Shown: positions 1 to 9,580 of the stretch, piece after piece
How the letters are laid out: each line of letters starts with the position of its first letter
How positions within the stretch are numbered: position 1 is the first letter of the stretch
Source of the DNA: Streptomyces luomodiensis
GTDB taxonomy: Bacteria; Actinomycetota; Actinomycetes; Streptomycetales; Streptomycetaceae
DNA length: 64,000 nucleotides
Direction of reading: 5' to 3'
Assembly: GCF_031679605.1 (NCBI RefSeq)
Contig: NZ_CP117522.1
Location: forward strand, 4,154,001-4,218,000
Translations under genes and position numbers: made by a program
Notes under the pieces: model-generated
Database searches by the model: none
What the model was told of the DNA's origin: nothing
What the model saw: only the letters and a program-made list of their open reading frames with translations

Positions 1-942
1 CCCGGGCGCGAAGACGACCAGGCGCGCGGAGGTGACGTCCTCCGGGATGCCGGGGATCGTCACGCTCGCCGAGGGCAGGGCGGAGGCGGGGAGCCAGTCG
101 CTGCCGGCCTTCTGGTCCACGGCCTGCACGGCCGCGCCGATCCGGCCGGTGCGGGCCGTCACACGCAGCGCGGCGCCCTCCGCCCGCTGGTCGGTGAGGG
201 TCGAGAGCAGGACCGGAACCGTGGAGCGGGGCGGGACCGTGATCGACTCATCGGTCGAGGGCTTCAGCCGGCCGCTCGGTCCGTAGAGCTTCAGATCCAC
301 CTCGGCCGCGGCGTCGTCCGGGTTCGTCAGATGGACGAAGTCCTGGCGCTCCTTGTCGGTGCTGACGCCGGGGAACCAGAAGTCGGTGTCGGGCGCCGTG
401 CACGCGGTGCCCAGAAGGCCGCGCCCGCTGCCCGCGTCCACCGTGGTGGTCTGCTGGACGGTCCAGCCGGGCGCGAAGCGGCCGTCGGCGGTCCCGATGA
501 GCGCGGGCGCGTCCGCGCTGTCCTCCTCCACGGTGACGGGCTTACCGGGCTCCTTCAGGGGCAGCACGGCCTTGTCGCCGCCCTTGTCCTCATCGGCGTC
601 CTTGGCGTCCTTGGCGTCCTTGCTGTCGCCGTCGTCCTTACTGTCGCCGTCGCCGGGGTCCGACACGTCGTCCGGGGGGCTCTGGGCGGGCAGCAGTTCG
701 GCGGTGCCGTCCTTGGTGGCCACGTCGTCCCGCTCGGGGGTGTACGCGGTGTAGGTGGTGGTGCTCACGTCCGAGGAGGAGGGCGTCGGGCACAGCAGCG
801 TCGAGCGCTGCACGGGCAGCCGGGTGGCGGCCTTCGCGGCGGGGTCCGGGTCATCGGACGAGCCCCCGGTGAGGGCGGCCACGCCCGTGACGGCGGCCAG
901 CGCCGTGGCGGCGCCGATCAGGGACAGGGTGGTGCGGTTCAT
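1..942 (-). CDS. DUF5719 family secreted protein (C-terminus outside window)
   Basis: This minus-strand gene starts at the ATG at 942 and runs off the left edge, so about 314 residues are visible. The first 25 residues form an N-terminal hydrophobic segment that reads as a signal peptide or membrane anchor. An acidic Ser/Asp/Lys-rich linker with repeated KDAKDA follows, and then a beta-rich region with an FVHLTNPDDAAAEVDL segment typical of extracellular beta-sandwich repeats. Its ATG overlaps the stop of the large glycosyltransferase upstream (ATGA), so the two are translationally coupled. DUF5719 proteins have no defined activity. The coupling suggests a role with the glycosyltransferase at the cell envelope. 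Confidence 0.85.
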   Translation of the reverse strand, partial: MNRTTLSLIGAATALAAVTGVAALTGGSSDDPDPAAKAATRLPVQRSTLLCPTPSSSDVSTTTYTAYTPERDDVATKDGTAELLPAQSPPDDVSDPGDGDSKDDGDSKDAKDAKDADEDKGGDKAVLPLKEPGKPVTVEEDSADAPALIGTADGRFAPGWTVQQTTTVDAGSGRGLLGTACTAPDTDFWFPGVSTDKERQDFVHLTNPDDAAAEVDLKLYGPSGRLKPSTDESITVPPRSTVPVLLSTLTDQRAEGAALRVTARTGRIGAAVQAVDQKAGSDWLPASALPSASVTIPGIPEDVTSARLVVFAPG

Positions 943-3900
943 CGCTGCTGCTCGCTCCCGTCGCGGCGGTCCTCGGGGCCGGCGTCGCCGTACGTCGTAT
1001 CGCCCTGCGGGGGGTGGCCGCCGTCGGCGTAGGGCTGCTGCCGGTCGTAGCCGTAAGGATCGGCGTACTGGCCGCCCGCGTACGGGTCCGCCGGGTACTG
1101 GCCCTCCTGGTAGCCGGCCGCATAGCCGGCGTCCTGATAGCCGGTGTCCTGATAGCCGCCCTGGTAGTCACCGGCCGGATACTGCCCGCCGGGGTAGTGC
1201 CCCCCGTAGTCCTCGCCCTGGTACTGCTCCCCTTGGTACTGCTCGCCCTGGTACTGACCGGCCGGGTACTGCCCGTATCCGGCGTCGGCGTACGTCTGCG
1301 CGTCCCACTGCTGCCCGTACTGCTGCTGGTGCGGCACCGCCGCATACGGGTCACCGGCGGCCGCGTGGTCGCCATACGGGTCACCGGCGGCCGCTGCTGT
1401 CTGGTCGCCGTACGGGGCGTTCGCCGCCGCCTGGTCGCCGTAAGAGGCGTTCGCGGCAACCTGATCGCCGTAAGGATCGTTCGCGGGGACCTGATCGCCG
1501 TACGGGTCGGCCATCGCGGCCGGCTCGGCGGGCGGATCCGCCGCCTCCGGCCGCCCCATGGCGGCCTCGGCCTGCGCGGCCTGCGCTGTCTGCGCCTCCG
1601 CGGCGGCCCGCAGTCGGCGCGCCCGGCGGCCGTCGCCCGCCAGGTCCTCGGCGGTGACGGCGGCGGCCGCGCCCTCCGCGTCCGGCAGGTCGTCGTCGAC
1701 ATCCCGGCGGCGGCCCGGCAGCGCGAGCACCAGCAGCACCACCGCGAGCAGTCCCTGCGCCCACATCCAGGCGGTGTGCGCGATGGGCGTGTCGTAGGTG
1801 AGGTCCAGCCGGCCGCCGCTCGCCGGGAGTTCGAAGCCCTGCGCCCAGCCGTCGACCGTCGTCGGCTTCAGCGGCTTGCCGTCGAGCGTGGCCTGCCAGT
1901 CGGGCACGGCCCGGTCGGCGATCCGCAGCACGCGCCCGGCCGCGCCGTCCGGCACGGTGGTGTGCGCCTCGACGGGGCCGGACGCCACATGCACCGGCTT
2001 GACCGCCGCCCCGTCCGCCGAGCGCGCCGAGGACTCGGCCGGGACGATGGAGACCCGCGAGACCCGCTGGTCGACCCGCCACAGCACGCCGCCGTCCTCC
2101 CGGCTGAGCTGGGTGAGGCCCGGGGTCGCGTTCAGCACCCGCTCCATCTCGCGCGGGGCGCCGTTCTGGACGTACACGTAGCGCACCGCGTAGCCGCCCA
2201 GCTGGCGGGTCTGGTCGGCGCCGGAGCCCGCGATCAGATTGGCCACGACGCCGTCGAGCCGGGTGTCGGAGCCGCCCGCCGCGGCGAGCTCGCCGTCACC
2301 GAGCCGGGCGCCGGAGCCGTGCACCAGGGCGTAGTCGGCGTGGGCGCCGCTGCTGCGGCCGCCGAGCACCAGGGTGCGGGCCTGGTCCTCGGTGGCGCTC
2401 TCGGCCGCCACGAACGCCGGGACCTGCGAGGGGTCGCGCCGTTCGACCGGGCCGTCCGCGCCGCTCACCATCCAGCTGACGGCGGCGTACAGCGGTGCGG
2501 CCACCGTGGCGACCGCGATCAGCAGCGCGACCGGCTGGCGCCAGCCGAAGCTCTGCGCCGCCACTCGCTCCCGTGCGCCCTCGGCGCCGACCACACCGGC
2601 GGTCAGCAGGGCCAGGCCGTAGACGAGGGTCGCGGGCCCGGCCCAGCCGGAGCCGTTGGCGAGCGCCGCGAAGAGGAAGCCGATGAGCGCCACGACCCAC
2701 GCCGTGCGCACCACCATCTGCCGCTCACCGCGCATCAGGGCGGCGAGGGCGGCCAGGACGAAGCCGATCAGCAGCAGCGTGCCGCCGCCCTTGGGGCCGC
2801 CGGGGCTGAGCGCGAGCAGGTCAAGGGCGGACGCGGAGCCGGTGCCGCGGTCCAGCCCGGCCTCCTGGAGGAAGCGGGCCGGGTCGGTGAGGAGGTCCAG
2901 CGACCAGGGGGCGAGCACGACGAGCGGGGTGACGACCACGATCAGGAACCGCAGTCCGTGCCCCATGAGCTGCTCGGTGCCGCTCTGCCGGTACCGCAGC
3001 GCGAGTACGCCGAGGCCCAGCACGAGGGCCATCGGCCAGACGACCGGGGTGAAGGCCATGGTGAACGTCAGCAGCAGCGCGTACGCCCAGGCCGCCCGCC
3101 AGCTCGGCAGCCTCGCCCCATTGCTCGTGAACCCGCCCGCGGCGGCCGCGGCGCGGGCCATCAGCGGCAGCAGTATGGCGAGCACGGCGGTGCCGAGCCG
3201 CCCGCCCGCGAGCGCGCCGGTCGCGGCCGGCAGGAAGGCGTACGCGACGCTTCCCCAGGCGCGCAGCAGCCGCGACTCGACCAGCGGCCGGGAGGCGAAG
3301 TACGCGATGAACCCGGCCAGCGGCACCGAACAGACCAGCAGCAGGGTCAGCGTGAAGCCCGTGGAGCCCAGGAAGACCGTCGCCAGCGCGGCGAGGGCGG
3401 CCAGGTACGGCGGCGCGGACTGCGTCCCCCCGGTGCCGACCGGATGCCAGCCGTCCACATAGCTCGACCACAGCGCGGAGACATGAGCGGGCGCGGGCAG
3501 CAGGGCGCCGCCCGCGAGCGCGCCCGCGCCGAGCAGGTTCCGGCAGGCGACCAGCGAGACCACCAGCAGGACGAGGAAGAGCATCGGCCCCGGCTTGCGC
3601 GCGATCCGCTTGAGCCGGGCGAACTGCTCGATCTCCAGGAAGTCCGCGTCCTCGTCGCCGGGCCCGGACTCGACCGCGCCGTGCCGCCCGCCGGAGGACA
3701 GTTCGGGCTCGGAACGGCCGCCTATATTGCTGGCGACCTGCTCAACCGTCGCCCTTACGGTCGCACCGGGCGGCGGGAAGAGCGGCCGCAGCTCGCTCGG
3801 CTCCACGGCGGGCCGGCCTCTGCGCTTGCGCGCGGCGAGGATCCGCTCCGGCCGCAGCAGGGTGCCGAAGAGACCGGCGACCTCGTCCAGCGCCTGCCCC

Positions 3901-4958
3901 GGCACCTTGCCCACGAGATAGGCCAGGGTGCGCAGCAGCGTGCCGAACAGGAGCCGCAGCATCACATAGGGCAGCAGCGCGCCACGGGTGTTGACCAGCA
4001 GCGTGTAGACGGCGCCCGCCTTGTCCACGCGGTGCGGGTTCGCAACCGAGCGCCCTACGCAGTCGATGGGCCGCCGCTCGCGCGCCGACGCCTCCGCGTG
4101 CCGCAGTACGGCGTCCGGCGCGACCAGCACCTGGAGTCCGGCCGCCTGGGCGCGCCAGCACAGGTCGACGTCGTCGCGCATCAGGGGCAGCCGGGCGTCG
4201 AAACCGCCCAGCCGCTCCCACACGTCGCGGCGGACCAGCATGCCGGCGCTGGACACGGACAGTACGGGGCGCACCTGGTCGTGCTGGCCCTGGTCCTGTT
4301 CGCGCCGTTCGAGGCCGGTCCAACGGCGGCCGCTGCGGGCGATGCTGACGCCGACTTCGAGCAGCTGCCGGCGGTCGTACCAGCCACGCAGCTTGGGGCC
4401 GATGATCGCGGGCTCGCGGTTCGCGGTGAGCTCGGCGTCGGCGACCCGCAGCAGCTCGGCCAGGGCGTCGGGCTCGGGCGCGCAGTCGTCGTGCAGCAGC
4501 CACAGCCACTGGACGGGCTCGCCGTGCGGCAGCTCCGGCATGTCGTACGCGTCGTCGCGCCAGGTGCGGTTGACGGCATCCCAGCCGCTGGGGCGCTTGA
4601 GGTACGTCAGCTCCTCGGGGCCGAGCACCGGGGCCGTACGGACCGCTTCGGCGACGGCCGTGCCGAAGCCGCTGCGGCGCGCCATGTGCAGCACCCGGTC
4701 CTCGCCGAGGGCCTCGGTGAGCAGCCGGGCGGAGTCGTCGGCGCTGCCGGTGTCGGCGGCGACGACGCTCTGGACGGGGCGCTCCTGGCCGAGCAGGCCG
4801 GACAGCGCGTCGGGCAGCCAGCGGGCGCCGTCGTGGGCGACCAGCACGGCGGTGACGACATGGCGCGGGTAGGCCGGTGCGGGGACCGGTTCTTGAGCGG
4901 GCGCAAACGCGGCGGTGGCGGCCGGGTATTGGGCCGCCGGGTGGCTGTGCACGGACAT
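939..4958 (-). CDS. Large membrane glycosyltransferase, family 2
   Basis: The product has 1339 residues. An N-terminal GT2 domain covers roughly residues 30-330, with LHDDCAPEP near 154 as the nucleotide-sugar/metal motif and RDDVDLCWRA near 262 as the acceptor-side motif. About a dozen hydrophobic helices follow (residues 455-850), then an extracytoplasmic region and one late helix. The last 220 residues are low complexity: DPYGDQ-type units followed by Tyr/Gly/Gln-rich YQGEQ-type repeats. This plan fits actinobacterial cell-wall glycan transferases that join a cytoplasmic GT2 domain to a membrane body. The sugar donor and acceptor cannot be told from sequence. It is coupled to the downstream DUF5719 gene. 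Confidence 0.88.
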   Translation of the reverse strand: MSVHSHPAAQYPAATAAFAPAQEPVPAPAYPRHVVTAVLVAHDGARWLPDALSGLLGQERPVQSVVAADTGSADDSARLLTEALGEDRVLHMARRSGFGTAVAEAVRTAPVLGPEELTYLKRPSGWDAVNRTWRDDAYDMPELPHGEPVQWLWLLHDDCAPEPDALAELLRVADAELTANREPAIIGPKLRGWYDRRQLLEVGVSIARSGRRWTGLERREQDQGQHDQVRPVLSVSSAGMLVRRDVWERLGGFDARLPLMRDDVDLCWRAQAAGLQVLVAPDAVLRHAEASARERRPIDCVGRSVANPHRVDKAGAVYTLLVNTRGALLPYVMLRLLFGTLLRTLAYLVGKVPGQALDEVAGLFGTLLRPERILAARKRRGRPAVEPSELRPLFPPPGATVRATVEQVASNIGGRSEPELSSGGRHGAVESGPGDEDADFLEIEQFARLKRIARKPGPMLFLVLLVVSLVACRNLLGAGALAGGALLPAPAHVSALWSSYVDGWHPVGTGGTQSAPPYLAALAALATVFLGSTGFTLTLLLVCSVPLAGFIAYFASRPLVESRLLRAWGSVAYAFLPAATGALAGGRLGTAVLAILLPLMARAAAAAGGFTSNGARLPSWRAAWAYALLLTFTMAFTPVVWPMALVLGLGVLALRYRQSGTEQLMGHGLRFLIVVVTPLVVLAPWSLDLLTDPARFLQEAGLDRGTGSASALDLLALSPGGPKGGGTLLLIGFVLAALAALMRGERQMVVRTAWVVALIGFLFAALANGSGWAGPATLVYGLALLTAGVVGAEGARERVAAQSFGWRQPVALLIAVATVAAPLYAAVSWMVSGADGPVERRDPSQVPAFVAAESATEDQARTLVLGGRSSGAHADYALVHGSGARLGDGELAAAGGSDTRLDGVVANLIAGSGADQTRQLGGYAVRYVYVQNGAPREMERVLNATPGLTQLSREDGGVLWRVDQRVSRVSIVPAESSARSADGAAVKPVHVASGPVEAHTTVPDGAAGRVLRIADRAVPDWQATLDGKPLKPTTVDGWAQGFELPASGGRLDLTYDTPIAHTAWMWAQGLLAVVLLVLALPGRRRDVDDDLPDAEGAAAAVTAEDLAGDGRRARRLRAAAEAQTAQAAQAEAAMGRPEAADPPAEPAAMADPYGDQVPANDPYGDQVAANASYGDQAAANAPYGDQTAAAAGDPYGDHAAAGDPYAAVPHQQQYGQQWDAQTYADAGYGQYPAGQYQGEQYQGEQYQGEDYGGHYPGGQYPAGDYQGGYQDTGYQDAGYAAGYQEGQYPADPYAGGQYADPYGYDRQQPYADGGHPPQGDTTYGDAGPEDRRDGSEQQR

Positions 4959-5245
4959 CGAGGTACGGGCCCCGGTTCGCTGGACTGCGGTGGACGCGCG
5001 TGCCCCATGGGGGCGTTGGAGCGTCTCGGACGGGGCCCCACACTAACGGCTGTGTACGCGACCGGTCCGCCTCCCGTCGCCACGGGCGCGGGGGGCGGAC
5101 CGGTCACGGCGACTCACTCGGCCGTGAACATGGGCTTGGCGGGTCTGGCGCGGAGGGCGGACCCGGCAGACCCGGCAGGTCTGGCGCGGCCCAGCAGGAC
5201 CGGCGCGGAGGGCGGACCCGGCGGGACCGGCGGACCCGGCGGGCG
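4959..5245. other. Intergenic spacer with short GC-rich repeats
   Basis: This spacer separates whiB from the glycosyltransferase start. From about 5127 to 5243 it holds short imperfect repeats of the form GGCGCGGAGGGCGGACCCGG, two of them nearly exact. They could form hairpins after whiB. No credible reading frame was seen. Confidence 0.5.
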
Positions 5246-5509
5246 TCAGACGGCGGCCTTCTTCAGCCGACGGCGCTCACGCTCGGACAGACCGCCCCAG
5301 ATGCCGAAGCGCTCATCGTTGGCGAGGGCGTACTCGAGGCACTCGGAACGAACCTCACAGGCAAGGCAGACCTTCTTCGCCTCACGGGTGGATCCGCCCT
5401 TTTCCGGGAAGAACGATTCGGGATCGGTCTGGGCGCACAGCGCGCGCTCCTGCCAACCGAGCTCCTCGTCCGCCTCTTCGACCAGCAGTTGCTGGAACAA
5501 CTCGGTCAT
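5246..5509 (-). CDS. whiB: WhiB, iron-sulfur developmental regulator
   Basis: This 87-residue Wbl protein has the four conserved cysteines at about 25, 48, 51 and 57 that hold a [4Fe-4S] cluster. The GIWGG turn is at 69-73 and a basic RERRRLKK tail follows. The start MTELFQQ is chosen because it gives the standard 87-residue length; an in-frame start farther upstream would add 34 unlikely residues. In Streptomyces WhiB acts with WhiA to start sporulation septation. Its position next to fbiA/fbiB matches the whiB2 position in mycobacteria. The long upstream gap suggests a complex promoter. Confidence 0.96.
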   Translation of the reverse strand: MTELFQQLLVEEADEELGWQERALCAQTDPESFFPEKGGSTREAKKVCLACEVRSECLEYALANDERFGIWGGLSERERRRLKKAAV

Positions 5510-6176
5510 GTGCGCCCCTCGTCTGTCTACACGTCCCCGCGCCCGCTGCCGTCGGTGAATCGGCAGAACGACACGAGTGAAATTACAAGTGTGCCGATCC
5601 GGGCCAGTCAAGCCGAGATCTGCTATTGGGCCTCTTATTCACTCTGCGGAACCAAGGTTGCGCGGAAAGTGTTCAAATCGTCCTAAACTCGACACCTTCC
5701 CCGTCCGTGCCTCAGGTCCCTCCTCTCACCTCACTGAGGAGGACGTCATCGGCGCGGGTCGCGTTGCGTGGCACGCGCGGTGTCACGGGGGCGACACGCG
5801 TTGATGCGCCGTGTCACCCGTACAACGCCCGCACAAACCTTTCTCCCTCCACAGAGACCGGATGAGGTGAACCTTGACCCGAAATGTGAGACCAAGTTGA
5901 CAGCGGCGCGACGATCCGGGTCTCCTTGGTCGCATGTCAGTGACCCACGCGCCTTCGCCGACCCGTGACCACGGGTTCAGCTGCGCTGTGCGGGCTCGCT
6001 GTCGCTGTTCGAGCTGTTGATGCCTGCTGAGCTCCAGCTTTCTCCGCGTTTCTCTCGCGACGTCTCGTGCTGACAACCGTCGGACACCACCAGGTACCGC
6101 CTGATAGCGCCTGACGCCGCACCCCCCACCGCACTCCGCGTGCTTACCGCGCGCTTCCCGCCGAGGAACCCCCGTC
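5510..6176. other. Divergent promoter region of whiB and the cysteine dioxygenase gene
   Basis: This 667-bp region between divergent starts is less GC-rich than its surroundings. No coding frame with actinomycete codon use is visible. A TTGACA hexamer at 5897-5902 on the plus strand could be a -35 element, but no convincing -10 lies at the right spacing. The length suits the multiple developmental promoters known for whiB in Streptomyces; individual promoters cannot be assigned from sequence alone. Confidence 0.5.
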
Positions 6177-6722
6177 ATGAACAGCGACGTTCAGATCGCC
6201 GGTGACCCGCTCGCCATCCAGCATCTGCTGCCGCCCGTACCCGCGCACCCCTCCACCGTCTCCGGCTTCGCCGGTCTGGCCCGCACCATCGCGGCCGACC
6301 GCGACCGCTGGGCGCCCCTCGTCCAGTACGACGCCACCAGCCGCTGGTACCACCGGCTGCGCACCGGCCCCGGTTATGAGGTGTGGCTGCTCAGCTGGGT
6401 GCCCGGACAGGGCAGCGGCGCCCATGACCACGGCCGCTCCTCCGGGGTGCTGACCGTGCTCCAGGGCGAGCTCACCGAACGGGTGGGAGCGCGCGGCGCG
6501 CGGCATACGTTGCGCGCCGGCGCACAGCGCGTCTTCGCGCCCGGCTATGTGCACGACGTCGTCAACGACTCCCTCGAACCGGCCGTCAGTCTGCACATCT
6601 ACTTCCCCGGGCTGACCGAGATGCCGCTCCACCCCACCCAGAACGCCGAGTTGTCCAGCGTCCCGGGGACCGGGGCGGGGTCCGGGGCGGGGTCCGAGAC
6701 GCTGGACCTCCTGGGCGGCTGA
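6177..6722 (+). CDS. Cysteine dioxygenase-type cupin
   Basis: The product has 181 residues and belongs to the cysteine dioxygenase type I cupin family, which oxidises L-cysteine to cysteine sulfinate with non-haem iron. The metal motif HDHGRS is at 83-88 (His83 and His85), with the third His at about 126 in GYVHDVV and a further conserved His near 140. A GAGGAA ribosome-binding sequence precedes the ATG. The C-terminal 20 residues are a Gly/Ser tail. It stands upstream of fbiA but is separated from it by 57 bp, and a functional link to F420 is not evident. Substrate specificity could be another thiol acid. Confidence 0.85.
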   Translation: MNSDVQIAGDPLAIQHLLPPVPAHPSTVSGFAGLARTIAADRDRWAPLVQYDATSRWYHRLRTGPGYEVWLLSWVPGQGSGAHDHGRSSGVLTVLQGELTERVGARGARHTLRAGAQRVFAPGYVHDVVNDSLEPAVSLHIYFPGLTEMPLHPTQNAELSSVPGTGAGSGAGSETLDLLGG

Positions 6723-6779
6723 CTGGGCGGCTGAGCGGCCGCCCTCACCGGGACCGCCTCCGGCTGACAGACTGTCTTC

Positions 6780-7742
6780 ATGCGCATTGTGGTTCTGGCA
6801 GGCGGTATCGGCGGCGCCCGTTTCCTCCGTGGTCTGATGTCGGCGGCTCCGGACGCCGACATCACCGTCATCGGGAACACCGGCGACGACATCCACCTCT
6901 TCGGCCTCAAGGTCTGCCCCGACCTCGACACCGTGATGTACACCCTCGGCGGTGGCATCCACGAGGAGCAGGGCTGGGGCCGGGCCGACGAGACCTTCGC
7001 CGTCAAGGAGGAGCTGGCGGCGTACGGAGTGGGGCCCGAGTGGTTCGGTCTCGGCGACCGCGACTTCGCCACACACATAGTCCGTACGCAGATGATCGGC
7101 GCGGGCTATCCGCTGAGCGCCGTCACCGAGGCGCTGTGCGCGCGGTGGCAGCCTGGGGTGCGGCTGCTGCCCATGACGGACGACCGCGTCGAGACCCACG
7201 TCCTGATCGACGATCCGGAAGGCGAAGGCCGTAAGGCCATCCACTTCCAGGAGTACTGGGTGCGCCTGCGCGCCTCCGTACCCGCCCACGCCGTCGTGCC
7301 CGTCGGCGCCGACCAGGCCAAACCGGCGCCCGGCGTCCTTGAGGCCATCGCCGACGCCGACGTCGTCCTCTTCCCGCCGTCCAACCCCGTCGTCAGCGTC
7401 GGCACGATCCTCGCCGTGCCCGGTGTGCGCGAGGCCATCGCCGACGCCGGCGTCCCGGTCGTGGGCCTGTCCCCCATCGTGGGCGACGCGCCGGTGCGCG
7501 GCATGGCCGACAAGGTGCTCGCCGCCGTCGGCGTCGAGTCCACCGCCGCCGCCGTCGCCAAGCACTACGGCTCCGGGCTGCTCGACGGATGGCTCGTCGA
7601 CACCGTGGACGCGGGCGCGGTGGAGGAGGTCGAGGCCGCCGGGATCCGGTGCCGGGCGATCCCGCTGATGATGACGGACCTCGAGGCCACGGCGGCGATG
7701 GCGGCCGAGGCGCTGGCGCTGGCGGAAGAGGTGCGGGGATGA
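6780..7742 (+). CDS. fbiA: 2-phospho-L-lactate transferase (F420 biosynthesis)
   Basis: This 320-residue CofD/FbiA protein joins the activated phospho-lactate or phosphoenolpyruvate moiety to the deazaflavin Fo, giving F420-0 or dehydro-F420-0. [12 protein letters not shown] at 8-19 and GNTGDD at 32-37 form the nucleotide-binding N-terminus, followed by [11 protein letters not shown]. Length and motifs are standard. Its stop overlaps the fbiB start by four bases (ATGA at 7739), so the two are co-translated. The gene order whiB-fbiA-fbiB matches mycobacteria. Confidence 0.96.
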   Translation: MRIVVLAGGIGGARFLRGLMSAAPDADITVIGNTGDDIHLFGLKVCPDLDTVMYTLGGGIHEEQGWGRADETFAVKEELAAYGVGPEWFGLGDRDFATHIVRTQMIGAGYPLSAVTEALCARWQPGVRLLPMTDDRVETHVLIDDPEGEGRKAIHFQEYWVRLRASVPAHAVVPVGADQAKPAPGVLEAIADADVVLFPPSNPVVSVGTILAVPGVREAIADAGVPVVGLSPIVGDAPVRGMADKVLAAVGVESTAAAVAKHYGSGLLDGWLVDTVDAGAVEEVEAAGIRCRAIPLMMTDLEATAAMAAEALALAEEVRG

Positions 7743-9148
7743 GCGGCCAGCCCTCGCGGGGCACGGGAGAACTGCCGTCGTATCAGGTGTGGGCCCTGCC
7801 CGGCATGCCCGAGGTGCGGCCCGGTGACGACCTCGCCAAGCTCATCGCCGACGCGGCGACCTCCGGCGGTCTGCCGGGGCTCGCGCACGGCGATGTGCTG
7901 CTGGTCACCTCCAAGATCGTCAGCAAGGCGGAGGGGCGGATCGTCGAGGCCACCGACCGGGAAGCGGCCATAGACGCCGAAACGGTGCGGGTCGTGGCGC
8001 GGCGCGGCCGCACCCGGATCGTCGAGACCCGCCACGGCCTGGTCATGGCCGCCGCCGGGGTCGACGCCTCCAACACCCCGTCCGGGACGGTCCTGTTGCT
8101 CCCCGAAGACCCCGACGCCTCGGCGCGGGCGATCCGGGCCGGGCTGCGGGACGTGCTCGGCGTGGAGGTCGGCGTCGTCGTCACCGACACCTTCGGGCGG
8201 CCGTGGCGGACCGGGGTCACCGATGTCGCCATCGGGGCCGCCGGGGTGCGGGTCCTGGACGACCTGCGGGGCGGAGTCGACGCGTACGGGAACCCGCTGA
8301 GCGCGACCATCGTCGCCACCGCCGATGAGCTGGCCGCCGCGGGTGACTTGGTCAAGGGCAAGGCCGCGGGGCTGCCGGTGGCTGTGGTGCGGGGGCTTCC
8401 GCAGGTGGTCAGGTTCGAAGGGCTGGACGAATCGGACGGGGCTGGTGGGGTTGGCCGGGCTGGCGGGGCTGGCGGGGCTGAAGGAGCTGATGAAGGTGCG
8501 CGGGCCCTGGTGCGTGGTGCCGCGGACGACATGTTCCGGCTGGGCACCTCCGAGGCCGTGCGGGAGGCCGTGAAGCTGCGCCGTACGGTCCGGAAGTTCA
8601 CCGACGAGCCGGTGGACGGCGCGGCGGTGCGCCGCGCGGTCGCCGCCGCCGTCACCGCGCCGGCGCCGCACCACACGACGCCGTGGCGCTTCGTCCTGCT
8701 GGAGTCGGAGGAGTCGCGGACGCGGCTGCTGGACGCGATGCGGGATGCCTGGATCGCCGATCTGCGGGGGGACGGCTTCTCCGAGGAGAGCATCGCCAAG
8801 CGGGTGCGGCGCGGGGATGTGCTGCGCAAGGCGCCGTATCTGGTGGTCCCGTGCCTGGTCGCCGACGGCGCCCACACCTACCCCGACCCGCGGCGGAACG
8901 CGGCGGAGCGAGAGATGTTCGTGGTCGCGGCGGGGGCCGGGGTGCAGAACCTGCTGGTCGCGCTGGCGGGTGAGGGGCTGGGGTCGGCGTGGGTGTCGTC
9001 CACGATGTTCTGCCGCCCGGTGGTGCGTGAGGTCCTGGGCCTGGCGGACGACTGGGACCCGATGGGAGCAGTCGCGGTAGGCCGTGCGGCAACCGCCCCG
9101 CCGGCCCGGCCGGAACGCGGGGCCGAGGGGTTCGTGGTGGTGCGGTAG
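7739..9148 (+). CDS. fbiB: F420-0:gamma-glutamyl ligase, bifunctional with FMN reductase domain
   Basis: The product has 469 residues. The N-terminal CofE domain (about 15-235) adds gamma-linked glutamates to F420-0; it carries [12 protein letters not shown] near 56 and [10 protein letters not shown] near 150. The C-terminal domain (about 275-469) is a nitroreductase-fold FMN domain with [14 protein letters not shown], which in mycobacterial FbiB reduces dehydro-F420-0. The start is the ATG overlapping the fbiA stop. A Gly/Ala-rich stretch of about 25 residues, encoded by short GGCTGGCGGG-type repeats near 8440-8510, lies exactly at the domain junction and looks like repeat expansion in a tolerant linker. 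Confidence 0.95.
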   Translation: MSGQPSRGTGELPSYQVWALPGMPEVRPGDDLAKLIADAATSGGLPGLAHGDVLLVTSKIVSKAEGRIVEATDREAAIDAETVRVVARRGRTRIVETRHGLVMAAAGVDASNTPSGTVLLLPEDPDASARAIRAGLRDVLGVEVGVVVTDTFGRPWRTGVTDVAIGAAGVRVLDDLRGGVDAYGNPLSATIVATADELAAAGDLVKGKAAGLPVAVVRGLPQVVRFEGLDESDGAGGVGRAGGAGGAEGADEGARALVRGAADDMFRLGTSEAVREAVKLRRTVRKFTDEPVDGAAVRRAVAAAVTAPAPHHTTPWRFVLLESEESRTRLLDAMRDAWIADLRGDGFSEESIAKRVRRGDVLRKAPYLVVPCLVADGAHTYPDPRRNAAEREMFVVAAGAGVQNLLVALAGEGLGSAWVSSTMFCRPVVREVLGLADDWDPMGAVAVGRAATAPPARPERGAEGFVVVR

Positions 9149-9381
9149 GGAGACGGGGGCCGGCGTTGGGTGACCGGGGCCGTGGGTTGTGCGGCGGGTT
9201 GTGCGGCGAGGTCGTGCGCGCGGGGACCGGGGGCGCGCGTTGCGCGGGGTGGGGGTGCGGGTGTGGTGGTGGTTGCTGGGGCGCGTGGTCGGTTGCGTGG
9301 GTGGGTGCGGGGGGGGCGGGGTTGCCCTGGGGTGCGCGGTCGGTTGCGTGAGTGGTCGGCCGGGAGCGGGGTTGCCCGGGG

Positions 9382-9567
9382 GCGCGGTCGGTTGTGTGGG
9401 GGGGTGCGGGTGCGGGGCCTCCGGGGCGGGGTCCTGGACCGTATATTTACGGCGCCGACGACAGTTGAGCGTGGGGTGGGCCGGAGATTGGCGCCACAAA
9501 TACACGTAAGCGTCCAGGACCCCGCCCCTCCGACCCCGCCCCCTCCCGCCGTCTCGCGGCCACCCGC
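9382..9567. repeat. Left arm of a long inverted repeat flanking the DNA glycosylase gene
   Basis: These 186 bases are the reverse complement of 11432-11617 with a single mismatch (9401 against 11598); 9402-9567 is exact. Weaker complementarity with small gaps continues outward to about 9311, matching up to about 11689, directly next to the stop of the guanylyltransferase gene. The arm contains a 106-bp element with its own terminal inverted repeats, listed separately. Confidence 0.93.
9423..9528 (+). mobile_element. 106-bp MITE-like element with 17-bp terminal inverted repeats, copy 1
   Basis: The element begins GGGGCGGGGTCCTGGAC (9423-9439) and ends with the exact reverse complement (9512-9528). 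Inside these, a less perfect inverted pair continues to GGCGCC at 9451-9456 and 9490-9495, so single strands could fold into a stem of about 40 bp with a 33-nt loop. The arms contain AT-rich words such as GTATATTTACG that stand out from the GC-rich flank. It encodes no protein. It could be a miniature transposable element or a structured RNA. Copy 2 lies inverted at 11471-11576. Confidence 0.6.
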
Positions 9568-9580
9568 TGGTGGCCCCGCA

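Noticed and set aside
1014..5558. A plus-strand open frame of about 1500 codons
   Set aside because: It lies opposite the glycosyltransferase and whiB genes, is Arg/Gly/Ala-rich with no domain, and is the usual antisense artefact of high-GC coding DNA.
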